From the NCBI GenBank assembly GCA_029260455.1, contig JAJDDF010000006.1, positions 372,001-436,000 of the forward strand: a DNA stretch of 64,000 nt, written 5' to 3'. The position numbers and the translations under genes were made by a program. The notes beneath the pieces were generated by a model. It was not told the DNA's origin. It ran no database searches and saw only the letters and a program-made list of their open reading frames with translations. Shown piece after piece: positions 1 to 8,607 of the stretch (the first letter of the stretch is position 1; every line of letters starts with the position of its first letter). This stretch comes from Phycisphaerales bacterium. GTDB lineage: Bacteria; Planctomycetota; Phycisphaerae; Phycisphaerales; UBA1924.

Positions 1-2
1 GC

Positions 3-188
3 GCGGTCGCCGCCGACGGCATCGGCTTTGCCATTCCTGCCCGCTATGTTCGCGATTTCATCCGCAACAACGAAGCCTTTGCCTATGATCGCGAGAATCC
101 AAATTCCGGCTACAACTATCTCGACGCCCCCCCACGCCGAACATTTGATCCACCTTCCATACTTGATGATGCCTCGGGTGAGCAATAA
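3..188 (+). CDS. C-terminal end of a trypsin-like (HtrA/Do type) serine protease, partial
   Basis: Only the last 61 codons are in the window; the gene enters from the left edge. The readable part begins with a GIGFAIP stretch followed by a short helix-like segment (ARYVRDFI). This is the typical last strand of the S1C protease barrel, where the glycine-rich loop after the catalytic serine leads into the C-terminal helix. About 40 residues rich in Pro, Asp and Asn follow, with no sign of a PDZ domain, so this would be a protease-only member if the assignment is right. The His-Asp-Ser triad lies outside the window and cannot be checked. The next gene begins 95 bases later on the same strand. 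Confidence 0.55.
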   Translation, partial: AVAADGIGFAIPARYVRDFIRNNEAFAYDRENPNSGYNYLDAPPRRTFDPPSILDDASGEQ

Positions 189-283
189 ACACACACTGAA
201 CGAATTCACGAAACAACAGAGATGGGATACCACGCGGCCTCCTCATTGAACGACCGCCGCATCACGAAAGGAATGATTGAGAC

Positions 284-2080
284 ATGACTGGTCTTCGAAC
301 CACCCTGCTGTGCGCCTCAGCCATGAGCGCCCTTACACTTTCATCTGCAGCGCTCGGCGCTGTCACGATTGCTGATATCGCACCGCCAACATCAGTGCTT
401 ATTGCAGGTACTACAGATTTTTCTGCCCTGCAAAATGCTTTCAAGAATGCCGGGCTCATGGATGTCTGGGAAGACCCTGCAATCCGCAACTGGGTGATGG
501 GCGCAGCTCAAGAAGGACTTGATGAATTTGAAAGCGAGCTTGAAAACCTCGGCTTTGAACTTGATGACCTGTCGCCCCCCGAGGGCCCCGCAGGCATCGC
601 ACTCTATATCGATCCCACCGCCGACTTTGAGGCCTCGCCTTTCAACATGATCGCCCTCGCCGACTTTGGCAGTAGCGCCGAGAAAATGGCTGAGTTCCTC
701 ACCGCAGCCATCGAAGAATCAGAACGCACCGGCGAGATTGACCTCTCCGATGAGCAATATCGCAATGTCACGATCTACACCATCGAACAGGTTCCAAGTG
801 ATGATGCTGATCAAGACGACATGGACTGGGACGACGAAGATTCGCCATTTTCTCTCGACACCGTCATGTATGCTTGGTCCGGCTCATCGCTTGTGTACGG
901 CACCAACATCGACGCTGTGCAGGATTCCATCGACGCCCTCGCAGGACAGGGCATCAAGTCCATCGCCGACGACGACGCCTTTCTCAATGCCCTCGCGCTG
1001 GTCGGCCAACAGGAAACTTTTACCGTCGTGCGCACTGCGCCGCTCTTTCACATGATGGAGCGCGAGGAAGCCGCTGAGGGCGGCATGCCCGTCTCCACCA
1101 TCCTCAAAGCCGCCGGGCTTCGCGATGTTCATGCGCTCAGCATGGGCCTGACCTTCGATTCGCCCAAGGCTGTTTCACAGTGGACCTTTGCTGCACTGGC
1201 CCCCAATCGCACCGGCATTTTCGAACTCTTTGAAAACCCGGCGCAGGCCTTCACCCCCCCTGCTTTCGCGGGCGGCGATGCCTCCAGTCTTGGCGCTTTT
1301 CAATTCGATTTTGCTGGTCTTGTGCCCCTGGCACGACAAATCATCGCCCAGCTCCCGCCGCAAATGCAGGAGGGTGCCAACCAGATGCTGCCGCAGGTCG
1401 AAATGATGGCTGGCCCCATCCTCGCCAACCTCGGCCCGCGCGTGTACACCATGCAGACCATCACGCGACCCTTCAACTCGACGAGTCAGCAGATGCTCTT
1501 CGCTATTCAGGCAAAAAATGAAGCGCAGCTCACACAGACCATCGCTGGGTTCGCCCCCATGATGCAGCTCCAGTCACGCGAATTCATGGGCGGGCAGATC
1601 TGGGCCCCCGCATCAGCAATGCCGGGCGTCCCCGAGATAGCCTTCGGTATCGCCTCTGGACATCTCTTCGTTGGGCCTTCAACATCCATCGAAAGCGCGA
1701 TCCGTACCGCTGCCGATGCCAACACCCCGCGTCTCGCCAATGAGGCTCGCGTAAAGCAAGCATTTAGTGTATTGCCCGCGCAAGGCCTCGGCTACACATG
1801 GTCCGACCTGCACCAGTCCATGGAGTTCATGAAGTGGAGCTTTGCCAATCAGGAGCAACTGATTCGTGAACAGATCACCGCAATGTATGGCGATGATCCC
1901 GAGTTCGCCCCCTTCATTGATGAAGAAGTGCAAACTGCGATGGACCAGATGCCGGAGTTCATGAACAACATCCCCGACCTCGCGCCGCTGTACGACGTGC
2001 TGGGCGACATGGTCGGTGAATATCACTTCACAGACGATGGTGTTGTGATGAAGGGCTATCTGCTCCGCGCCGCCAAGTAA
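284..2080 (+). CDS. secreted protein of unknown function, 598 aa
   Basis: I do not recognise a family. The protein starts with a clear Sec signal peptide (about residues 1-26: short basic start, hydrophobic core, AALGA cleavage region) and has no other convincing membrane segment, so it is probably periplasmic. A strongly acidic stretch rich in Asp occurs around residues 170-190. The rest is an Ala/Leu/Phe-rich mix with repeated Met-Glu-Phe and Pro-Gln-Met clusters. An AAGGA ribosome site precedes the ATG. A strong intrinsic terminator follows the stop, so it is the last gene of its transcript, possibly shared with the protease just upstream. The coding strand is unusually C-rich compared with plus-strand genes beyond 12 kb. 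Confidence 0.85.
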   Translation: MTGLRTTLLCASAMSALTLSSAALGAVTIADIAPPTSVLIAGTTDFSALQNAFKNAGLMDVWEDPAIRNWVMGAAQEGLDEFESELENLGFELDDLSPPEGPAGIALYIDPTADFEASPFNMIALADFGSSAEKMAEFLTAAIEESERTGEIDLSDEQYRNVTIYTIEQVPSDDADQDDMDWDDEDSPFSLDTVMYAWSGSSLVYGTNIDAVQDSIDALAGQGIKSIADDDAFLNALALVGQQETFTVVRTAPLFHMMEREEAAEGGMPVSTILKAAGLRDVHALSMGLTFDSPKAVSQWTFAALAPNRTGIFELFENPAQAFTPPAFAGGDASSLGAFQFDFAGLVPLARQIIAQLPPQMQEGANQMLPQVEMMAGPILANLGPRVYTMQTITRPFNSTSQQMLFAIQAKNEAQLTQTIAGFAPMMQLQSREFMGGQIWAPASAMPGVPEIAFGIASGHLFVGPSTSIESAIRTAADANTPRLANEARVKQAFSVLPAQGLGYTWSDLHQSMEFMKWSFANQEQLIREQITAMYGDDPEFAPFIDEEVQTAMDQMPEFMNNIPDLAPLYDVLGDMVGEYHFTDDGVVMKGYLLRAAK

Positions 2081-2111
2081 GTATTCTCACAGAACAGTAT
2101 TTGGCAGACCC

Positions 2112-2144
2112 AAAGCCCCGCCATCGCAATGGCCGGGCTTTTTT
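2112..2144 (+). terminator. intrinsic terminator after the secreted-protein gene
   Basis: AAAGCCC and GGGCTTT form the base of a GC-rich stem, extended inside by GCCAT/ATGGC around a small loop. The right arm runs into six T residues. It lies 31 bases after the stop codon and is the clearest rho-independent terminator in the window. Confidence 0.85.
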
Positions 2145-2272
2145 CATGCGCCTGTTTGGTTAGCCCCAAGCGCGAGCGCGGGGGATATTGCACTCCTGAA
2201 TCGATAAGCAACCCCGGGCCAACCTAAAACAAAACAAGCGAGATCCGCCGCGGCGAGTCCTACCAACACAAG

Positions 2273-2312
2273 TTTTTCTCTGCGTCCTCTGCGCCTCTGC
2301 GGTGAAATCTCT
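2273..2312 (+). repeat. copy R1 of the GCAGAG-type dispersed repeat
   Basis: On the minus strand this reads as ACCGCAGAGGCGCAGAGG followed by ACGCAGAGAAAAA. It is preceded by a GAAGAAGAAG stretch that starts at the stop codon of the DUF4230-like gene. Three related copies lie at 5993, 6111 and 9588. The unit is built on a direct repeat of the 6-9 bp motif GCAGAGGMC. Confidence 0.75.
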
Positions 2313-2318
2313 TCTTCT

Positions 2319-2987
2319 TCACCCAAGTGCGGTCGGCGCTACATCCAGCTTCACGCGATCGCTCGCCGCCGGTGCTTGCTCGCGCCACGCCACCTCAACG
2401 CGCAGCCCAACAAGCTTCATCAGCGCACTCAAGTGCCGCTCGATGCTGCGCTTTGCTTCGATCTCGTACCGCTCCGCATTATGCTCAAACAACCGTGCCG
2501 CTTCTTCTTGTGCGCTGTCGATGAGCTGCTTCTGGGTCACAGCATTCATCTGGATCACATCAAGTAAGCCGAGCACCCGCCCCGCCTGAATGTCATAGGG
2601 CGTTACGTTGGTCAATCGCAGTGCACCTTCAACATTGGGAAGCGTCAGCCGAAATTGATTTGCCCCAAGCTCCTGCACATCCGAATCGCGCAACACGCCA
2701 AGATCAATCGCGTACTGCTTTTCGAAATGGAAAATCATCGCCACCTTGGCCTGTGAAAGCAGAATCGGCGGCAAAAAACTCCACCCCCGCGTACTCGTCG
2801 CAATCTCCTTGGCGTGCACTTCAAGGCCCACAAGCTTGCCCACCGCACGCACGCGCTCAACGAGAGAAACATGCTGCACTGTTTCCGCGATGGATTTGCC
2901 CGTCTTCCTTCGAATCAGGAAAACCAACACCCCAACGCCAACCGCGCCGATGCCAAGACCCATTGCCAGAATTGCCAGATCGCTCAT
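2319..2987 (-). CDS. DUF4230-like membrane-anchored protein
   Basis: A 222-residue protein with one N-terminal membrane segment (about residues 3-24) followed by RRK, so the bulk probably faces away from the positively charged side. The layout (TM anchor, then beta-rich domain with a WSFLPP stretch, then a long C-terminal helix with QEEAARLFEHNAERYE) resembles the DUF4230 family, whose function is unknown. I assign this by general pattern, not by a diagnostic motif. The start lies 7 bases after the stop of the multi-pass membrane protein upstream, so the two are probably co-transcribed. The stop codon runs directly into repeat R1. Confidence 0.65.
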   Translation of the reverse strand: MSDLAILAMGLGIGAVGVGVLVFLIRRKTGKSIAETVQHVSLVERVRAVGKLVGLEVHAKEIATSTRGWSFLPPILLSQAKVAMIFHFEKQYAIDLGVLRDSDVQELGANQFRLTLPNVEGALRLTNVTPYDIQAGRVLGLLDVIQMNAVTQKQLIDSAQEEAARLFEHNAERYEIEAKRSIERHLSALMKLVGLRVEVAWREQAPAASDRVKLDVAPTALG

Positions 2988-2994
2988 ATGAGCA

Positions 2995-3807
2995 TTATTC
3001 GGCGCTGGAGGCTCGAACTTCCACGGCGCTCGAATTTTGCGCCATTTCGCCGTTATTGGACGTTCCTGGCTTCACTAGACCCGCTGCGGTGCCAATTTCG
3101 AACGCCTTGATCACCTTGTGAACGCCCACGCAGAGAAGCCCCGCAAGAATGAGCCCGCCAATGCCCACGAGCAAAGCTCCCGCCATCACATGGCTTTGCA
3201 GCCAGCTCATCAACGGCCCGCGCGTCCGGCCCATCGCAAGCGCCCCCATCGCGCCCATGGGCAACACCAAAAGCACCGCCCCGATCACAAGTGTCGGCAA
3301 GCTCCGCGCAGGAGAGCGCAAGAGGACGGCACACGCTGCGCATGCACCCAGCGCAAAGGCCAGCCCGAGTTGTGTCCCCATAAGCGGCGCGATTCGGATG
3401 CCACCCGGCGTCGCCCACCTTACCGTTCGCCCCATCGCACCGGTCACCAGCGCCGGCTCACTCAATGCAGCAGCAACCAATGCCGTGCCCGCAGCAATCA
3501 GGAGCACAAGCGCCGGGCCTGATACATACCGATCGCACAAGCCGCCAAGCACGCCAAATATGGCGCCCACAAGGGCCACCATCTCAAAGAGAATGAGCCA
3601 CCACACGCCGGTCGTCGTATCACCTCTGGTCAACGCGACGACGCCAACACCAACGCCTGCGAGCGCGACAAGCACCGCAAGTCCAGACAGCACACCACCC
3701 AGCCGCATCACAACTTTCGGCGTGCCGACCATTACCGCAGATGCTCCCTCGGGCGAGGGATCCGCCGGAGTCTCCGATGCATGTTGTATTGATGAGGATT
3801 CATTCAT
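2995..3807 (-). CDS. multi-pass membrane protein of unknown function, 270 aa
   Basis: I do not recognise a family. The N-terminal 30 residues are hydrophilic and Ser/Pro-rich, followed by roughly six hydrophobic segments between residues 33 and 240 that are rich in Ala, Gly, Val and Leu. A short polar tail ends the protein. It precedes the DUF4230-like gene by 7 bases and is probably its operon partner. The ATG at 3807 lacks a strong ribosome site. The composition (Ala/Gly/Val repeats) resembles many small planctomycete membrane proteins that have no assigned role. Confidence 0.7.
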   Translation of the reverse strand: MNESSSIQHASETPADPSPEGASAVMVGTPKVVMRLGGVLSGLAVLVALAGVGVGVVALTRGDTTTGVWWLILFEMVALVGAIFGVLGGLCDRYVSGPALVLLIAAGTALVAAALSEPALVTGAMGRTVRWATPGGIRIAPLMGTQLGLAFALGACAACAVLLRSPARSLPTLVIGAVLLVLPMGAMGALAMGRTRGPLMSWLQSHVMAGALLVGIGGLILAGLLCVGVHKVIKAFEIGTAAGLVKPGTSNNGEMAQNSSAVEVRASSAE

Positions 3808-3859
3808 GACAGGACTGTCAAGAGTAGCCGCCTAGAGAATCTTCTGTTGGCCATGATCT

Positions 3860-4936
3860 TCATGCCGCGGTACGACCGGAGGCGGCATCCTCATCACTCC
3901 ACACCGTGACGTTCCCCCGGCCATTGCGTTTTGCGACATACAGCGCTTCGTCAGCCATATGCTTCAGTCCATCAAGGGTCTCCGCCTTGTGTTCAATCCG
4001 CGATGCCACCCCCGCAGAAATGCCCGGCCAGGGTAGATTTTGTCCCGCAGGATGCGCCGCGTACATTCGCAACAATCGGTTCGCCACATGCATTGCCGAT
4101 GTTGCCGGTGTGCCCAACATCAGGATCACAAATTCGTCACCACCAAGTCGTGCCGCAATATCTCTCGCTCGAACCTGAGCGCAGATCAATTCCCCAAGGG
4201 CTTTGAGCGCCTTATCACCCGCAGCGTGACCGCAAGTGTCATTGAGCTGCTTAAACTTATCGAGATCAATCGCTATCACACTCAGTTCAAGTCTTCTCTC
4301 AACTGATTGTGTAAACGTCTCCCCTGATCGAGCGCCAAGCCCGCGCCGATTCAACATCCCTGTCAGTTCATCTGTTTCACTGAGTTTGCTCAACTGGGCG
4401 GTCTTCTTGCGCGTCGTGTCGCGCACGCGCGTATCCATCTCCCGCCGCATGCGCAATGCCGCGAGTCGATCCCGATGTGACAGTGTCAGGGCATCATGTA
4501 CCGCCCGTGACAATGGCGCAAGTTCGTGCCCCTCTTCAATGGCAAGCAGGCCATCCAGGTGTTCCTCGCGGTCCACCTGCGTTACTTTCGAAATTCGCGA
4601 TATCAGCTTTGTGCGATCACGTGCCAACTTTCGCGTTGGCGCAATGATCATTGACCACGCAATCATCAGCCCAACAAGCACGCCGACACCCATTGCCATG
4701 ATCACCGCTGGTCGCAATCCCATCCCGGTGTGCATACCGATCAATACCATTGCGCCGGTAATCGCCGGAATATCAAACGCCAACATCGCACAGCGAACCG
4801 CAAGAGATGTTCCGCGCTCAATGTCCGGACACGTCGAATTGTTCGCAGATTGCCCCAAGTGCTCCTCCGGTGCGCGCAAAACAGCGGCATATTCCCTATC
4901 GACTCGCCGCCAAACCGCCCACACCAAGAGCCTCAA
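3860..4936 (-). CDS. membrane-bound diguanylate cyclase (GGDEF domain)
   Basis: The enzyme would make cyclic di-GMP from two GTP. Two hydrophobic segments (about residues 52-75 and 80-100) are followed by a helical linker and a C-terminal GGDEF domain from about residue 185. The signature is intact (RLGGDEFVIL), preceded by the TDELTGMLNRRG start of the domain. An RARD motif lies five residues before GGDEF, matching the RxxD inhibitory site, so product feedback inhibition is likely. No EAL or PAS domain is seen. The listed start is a TTG and is uncertain; the first in-frame ATG (about residue 51) would lose part of the cytosolic N-terminus but keep the membrane segments. Confidence 0.9.
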   Translation of the reverse strand: MRLLVWAVWRRVDREYAAVLRAPEEHLGQSANNSTCPDIERGTSLAVRCAMLAFDIPAITGAMVLIGMHTGMGLRPAVIMAMGVGVLVGLMIAWSMIIAPTRKLARDRTKLISRISKVTQVDREEHLDGLLAIEEGHELAPLSRAVHDALTLSHRDRLAALRMRREMDTRVRDTTRKKTAQLSKLSETDELTGMLNRRGLGARSGETFTQSVERRLELSVIAIDLDKFKQLNDTCGHAAGDKALKALGELICAQVRARDIAARLGGDEFVILMLGTPATSAMHVANRLLRMYAAHPAGQNLPWPGISAGVASRIEHKAETLDGLKHMADEALYVAKRNGRGNVTVWSDEDAASGRTAA

Positions 4937-5030
4937 GTCAGAAGTATCAATGCCCCTGTTGCACGATTATCGGTGCGCACAAATACCGCAGCAGGACCGA
5001 GAACCGCGCGAATTGATCTCTCACCAGTCG

Positions 5031-5981
5031 TTATGTTGCTGAGGGATGCCAAATCGTCTTCATCTCGACGAATGGTTCAATCCACCATGGACTCTCGCAC
5101 ACATCAGAATCGAGCCACTCTGATGCTGCGATCTCCCGCACGCGCACCCGCTTGACGCTGTCAGGCGCGCCATCGCGCAACGCTTGCCCTTGCGCTTTGG
5201 GCAGATTCGCTGCGTGAATCGCATCGATATCCCGGTGACTTGCGATCTGAGGCACAAGTTCATCGCGCTGCCCGGTGAGAATATTGATCACCCCCGCAGG
5301 CACATCACTCGTCGCGCACACTTCACCAAACATGCACGCCGTCATCGGCTCGCGCTCACTCGCGAACGCCACCACCGTGCCACCAGAACACACCACCGGT
5401 GCAATCAACGACACCATCGCCAACAGCGCCGGTTCGTCCGGCGTCACCACCGCCGTCACACCCGTCGCCTCCGCAACCGTGAAGTTGTAGTACGGCCCAT
5501 TCACCGCGTTGTTGCATCCAAGCACCTGCGAGAACTTGTCCGCCCATCCTGCAAAGGCGACAAGACGGTCAATCGACGCATCAACTTCACGCAGCGGCGA
5601 GAGCGCTTTCACTCCCCCATTGCCTGTGCGCGCTAAACTGGCCTTCTTTTTCCCTGTTTTCTTCTTACCTGTCCGCGATACCGACTTCACCGCCATCGCT
5701 TCAATAACTTCTGTAAACTCGGTGCGTTTGCCTTCAAGCATCTCCGCCATGCGGTACAGAATCTGCCCACGGTTGTACGCTGGTCGTCTGCTCCATCCGC
5801 ACTGCGCGCCGCGCGCTGCGACCACGGCCTCGCGCAAATCCTTGCGACTCGCCCGACACACATGCGCTACCACTGCGCCTTTGGCATCGTTCACTACTAT
5901 TGATCGCCCACTCTCCGAGCGTGGAAATGCACCCTTGATATAGAGCTTGTGGGTCTTGGTGATGTTGAGTCGCGTTGCCAT
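5031..5981 (-). CDS. truncated aldehyde-dehydrogenase-like protein without catalytic domain
   Basis: This 316-residue protein aligns by eye with the N-terminal (NAD-binding) half of aldehyde dehydrogenases, including the GWADKFSQVLG, VCSGGTVVAFAS and DVPAGVINILTG regions. It stops before the part that carries the catalytic Cys and Glu. The oxyanion Asn is also missing (TPDEP where active enzymes have PWNFP). A Lys-rich insert (GKKKTGKKK) sits near residue 105. It ends in EMKTIWHP. The gene lies 174 bases downstream of an intact aldehyde dehydrogenase and deoC on the same strand. I recall Actinobacteria with a comparable deoC-plus-two-ALDH arrangement, so this is probably a conserved non-catalytic partner, not a recent pseudogene: the frame is clean and the C-terminus looks purposeful. 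Confidence 0.8.
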   Translation of the reverse strand: MATRLNITKTHKLYIKGAFPRSESGRSIVVNDAKGAVVAHVCRASRKDLREAVVAARGAQCGWSRRPAYNRGQILYRMAEMLEGKRTEFTEVIEAMAVKSVSRTGKKKTGKKKASLARTGNGGVKALSPLREVDASIDRLVAFAGWADKFSQVLGCNNAVNGPYYNFTVAEATGVTAVVTPDEPALLAMVSLIAPVVCSGGTVVAFASEREPMTACMFGEVCATSDVPAGVINILTGQRDELVPQIASHRDIDAIHAANLPKAQGQALRDGAPDSVKRVRVREIAASEWLDSDVCESPWWIEPFVEMKTIWHPSAT

Positions 5982-5992
5982 GAATCAAATCC

Positions 5993-6030
5993 TTTTTACC
6001 GCAGAGGCGCTGAGGACGCAGAGTTTCTTT
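5993..6030 (-). repeat. copy R2 of the GCAGAG-type repeat, opposite orientation
   Basis: Plus-strand sequence TTTTTACCGCAGAGGCGC continues as TGAGGACGCAGAG. It lies just upstream of the start of the truncated ALDH gene and is inverted relative to R3, 80 bases away. Here the T run comes before the motif, unlike the A run after it on the minus strand of R1 and R3. Confidence 0.7.
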
Positions 6031-6110
6031 CTTGAGATGCTTCTTGTGTTCCGATCTGTCTGTGTCATTTTTGCAAGAGTGATGTTCTCTGATCATCTGC
6101 TATCTGGATA

Positions 6111-6155
6111 TTTTTATCTCTGCGCCCTCTGTGTCTCTGCGGTAACTTCTTCTTC
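6111..6155 (+). repeat. copy R3 of the GCAGAG-type repeat
   Basis: On the minus strand the ALDH stop codon is followed by GAAGAAGAAG, then TTACCGCAGAGACACAGAG and GGCGCAGAGATAAAAA. Same layout as R1: stop codon, GA tract, repeat core, A run. Together with R2 it forms an inverted pair that flanks about 80 bases. Confidence 0.75.
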
Positions 6156-7679
6156 CTAAACCTTCACATACCCCCGCAGACCCTGTAGCCCGCCTTCGCG
6201 CCCAAAACCAGATTCCTTGTAGCCGCCAAATGGGCTCGCCGCATCAAACATGTTGTAGGTGTTGCACCACACCACGCCTGCCTTCAAACGATTAGCGATC
6301 TCGAAAATCTTCGAGCCCTTGTCCGTCCACACGCCCGCCGCCAGACCGTAACGCGAGTTATTCGCGCGTTTGATCGCTTCCTCGGGCGTGCGGAAACTCT
6401 GCACCCCGAGCACGGGTCCAAAGATCTCCTCGCGCGAAATCGTGTGGCTCTGCTGCACGCCAGTAAAGAAACATGGCTTGCACCAATAGCCTTTCTTCAG
6501 CATGTCCTGCCCGCCCGGCTCGCGAAACACCGCGCCCTCAGAAGCGCCCATCTCGATGTACTGCTCAATCGTTGCAAGCTGCTGCTTTGAATTGATCGCG
6601 CCGACATCCGTGTTCTTATCAAGCGGATCACCCATGCGCAAGCTCTTCATCCGCCATTCCAGCTTGGCGATCACGTCATCAAGAATCGGCTCCTGCACAA
6701 ACAGTCGCGACCCCGCGCAGCACACATGCCCCTGATTGAAGTAAATACCCTGAATAATGCCTTCAACCGCCTGCTCGATACTCGCGTCCTCAAAAATAAT
6801 ATTTGGGCTCTTGCCGCCCAGTTCAAGTGTGCACGCGATGTTTCGCTTGGCGGCTTCAGCGGCAATCTTCTTGCCAACATCTGTCGAACCGGTGAACGCA
6901 AGCTTATCGAGCCCCGGATGCTGCGATAGCGCTGCGCCCGCAACACCATCACCCGTGACGATATTCACAACGCCCGGCGGCAGTTCAACTTCCTCAAATA
7001 TCTCAGCTAAGCGCAGCGCCGTAAGTGATGTTGTCTCCGCCGGTTTGAGCACCACCGTGTTGCCACACGCAAGCGCCGGAGCAATCTTCCACGCGGCCAT
7101 CAACAGCGGAAAGTTCCACGGAATAATCTGCCCGCACACACCCACCGGCTGTGGATCGCGCCCCGCAAAGGCATACTGCAATTTGTCCGCCCACCCGGCG
7201 TGATAGAAAAAGTGCTGAGAAACAAGCGGAATATCAACATCGCGGCTCTCGCGTATGGGCTTGCCGCCGTCCATTGTTTCAAGCACCGCAAGTTCGCGCG
7301 CCCGCTCCTGAATGCGCCGGGCAATGCGATATAAATACTTGCCGCGTTCTTGAGCTGGGAGCGCCGCCCATTTCGGCTGCGCCCGTTTCGCCGCCCGCAC
7401 CGCTGAGTCAACATCCGCAGCACTCCCCCGCGCGACCTGACTCAATGCCGCCTCGGTCGCGGGATTGACCGTCGCAAAGTGCGCCTTCCTGCCGCCCTCT
7501 TTGGGCTCAACAAACGTACCGTTAATGAAATGCCCATATCGATCTGCGATCTCGACTTTGGTCGTCTCCGGCGCAGCGGAATACTCCCACGCCCCTGCAA
7601 GCATGAGGCGATGCTTTGCGCGTGAGCCGACGGCGGGCGACTTTGGTGTCGATGAGGAAGTTGTTGTGTCGTCCGACAT
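6156..7679 (-). CDS. aldehyde dehydrogenase
   Basis: Full-length (507 aa) NAD(P)-dependent aldehyde dehydrogenase. The active-site features are intact: IIPWNFPLL (oxyanion Asn), FTGSTDVGKKIA (cofactor-binding helix), LELGGKSPNIIF (general base Glu) and QGHVCCAGSRLF (catalytic Cys). The first 45 residues are an extra basic, Ser/Thr-rich extension. The start lies 3 bases after the stop of deoC, with GGAGG upstream, so it is translated in the same operon. Context suggests it oxidises the acetaldehyde released by deoxyribose-phosphate aldolase to acetate; this substrate is inferred from the neighbour, not visible in the protein. Confidence 0.93.
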   Translation of the reverse strand: MSDDTTTSSSTPKSPAVGSRAKHRLMLAGAWEYSAAPETTKVEIADRYGHFINGTFVEPKEGGRKAHFATVNPATEAALSQVARGSAADVDSAVRAAKRAQPKWAALPAQERGKYLYRIARRIQERARELAVLETMDGGKPIRESRDVDIPLVSQHFFYHAGWADKLQYAFAGRDPQPVGVCGQIIPWNFPLLMAAWKIAPALACGNTVVLKPAETTSLTALRLAEIFEEVELPPGVVNIVTGDGVAGAALSQHPGLDKLAFTGSTDVGKKIAAEAAKRNIACTLELGGKSPNIIFEDASIEQAVEGIIQGIYFNQGHVCCAGSRLFVQEPILDDVIAKLEWRMKSLRMGDPLDKNTDVGAINSKQQLATIEQYIEMGASEGAVFREPGGQDMLKKGYWCKPCFFTGVQQSHTISREEIFGPVLGVQSFRTPEEAIKRANNSRYGLAAGVWTDKGSKIFEIANRLKAGVVWCNTYNMFDAASPFGGYKESGFGREGGLQGLRGYVKV

Positions 7680-7682
7680 CCC

Positions 7683-8564
7683 TTATGCCTCCGAAAAATC
7701 GTCCCGCGACATGTATTGCCCGGTGCGCAGCCGCGCCAATTGCATCAACACATCATTCAACAGCGTCGATGCCCCGAACCGGAACAACTCCGGCGTCAGC
7801 CAGTCATCCCCCACCGTTTCGCGCACCATCACCAGATAGCGCACCGCAACCTTGGCACTGCGAATCCCGCCCGCGGGCTTCACGCCAATGTGCTTGCCCG
7901 TCTTGATGAAATGATCGCGCACCGATTCAAGCAAAATGAGGGTCACGCCCATCGTTGCCGCCGGTGCCACCTTGCCGGTGCTTGTCTTCACAAAGTCTGC
8001 ACCCGCTGCAATCGCAAGATCACTCGCGGCCCGCACGTTGTCATAGGTCTCAAGTTCGCCCGTTTCGAGAATCACCTTCAGGTGCGCACTCCCACACGCT
8101 TCTTTGATCTGTGCAATTTCATCAAAGACCCGCCCGCGCTGCCCCGCAAGAAACAGCCCGCGCGATATCACCATGTCAATTTCATCGGCGCCTGCTTCGA
8201 CGGCGCGCTTCGTATCTTCAAGCCGCACCGCAAGTGGATATTGCCCGCTTGGAAAGCCGGTCGCCACCGAAGCAACATGCACGCCGGAATCGCCGAGTTC
8301 CGCCTTTGCAACCGCGACAAACTCGGGATACACGCAGATCGCAGCCGCTGTGGGCAATGACGGATCATTCGAATCCGGCCGCATCGCCTTTCGACACAAG
8401 CTCCGCACCTTCTCCGGTGTGTCCTGCCCCTCAAGGGTCGTCAGGTCCACCATCGAAAGCACAAGCTTCAAGCCCTCGCCTTTCGAACCGGTCTTGATCG
8501 ACCGCGCCGAAAACGACGCCGCCCGACGGTCCGCCATCACTCGATCTATCGTCACCTTGCTCAC
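7683..8564 (-). CDS. deoC: deoxyribose-phosphate aldolase
   Basis: Cleaves 2-deoxyribose 5-phosphate to glyceraldehyde 3-phosphate and acetaldehyde in deoxynucleoside catabolism. The Schiff-base lysine motif FVKTSTGK is present, as is the second conserved lysine in GVKPAGGIR. The DLTTLEGQDTPEKV start of the barrel and VCVYP-like strand (AAICVYPEFV) fit the family, and 293 residues is the length of the longer DeoC branch. The start is GTG (MSKVT), chosen because no ATG precedes the barrel; no strong ribosome site is seen. It is the first gene of the deoC-ALDH operon. The gene upstream ends 43 bases before it. Confidence 0.95.
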   Translation of the reverse strand: MSKVTIDRVMADRRAASFSARSIKTGSKGEGLKLVLSMVDLTTLEGQDTPEKVRSLCRKAMRPDSNDPSLPTAAAICVYPEFVAVAKAELGDSGVHVASVATGFPSGQYPLAVRLEDTKRAVEAGADEIDMVISRGLFLAGQRGRVFDEIAQIKEACGSAHLKVILETGELETYDNVRAASDLAIAAGADFVKTSTGKVAPAATMGVTLILLESVRDHFIKTGKHIGVKPAGGIRSAKVAVRYLVMVRETVGDDWLTPELFRFGASTLLNDVLMQLARLRTGQYMSRDDFSEA

Positions 8565-8607
8565 AGCGTAAGTGTACGCCCTTCGAAGGGGTTACCACCG
8601 GAAATTT

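Noticed and set aside
4236-5042. 268-codon plus-strand frame across the GGDEF gene
   Set aside because: Antisense shadow: Ser/Arg-rich with no signature, while the minus strand has a full GGDEF domain.
5031-5981. frameshifted or decaying pseudogene of aldehyde dehydrogenase
   Set aside because: No remnant of the C-terminal half can be read downstream in any frame, the frame is clean, and the C-terminus looks ordered; a conserved short form fits better.
8579-8590. CCCTTCGAAGGG palindrome before deoC as an operator
   Set aside because: A perfect 12-mer, but with no second copy, no regulator gene next to it and no promoter elements nearby; too little to call.
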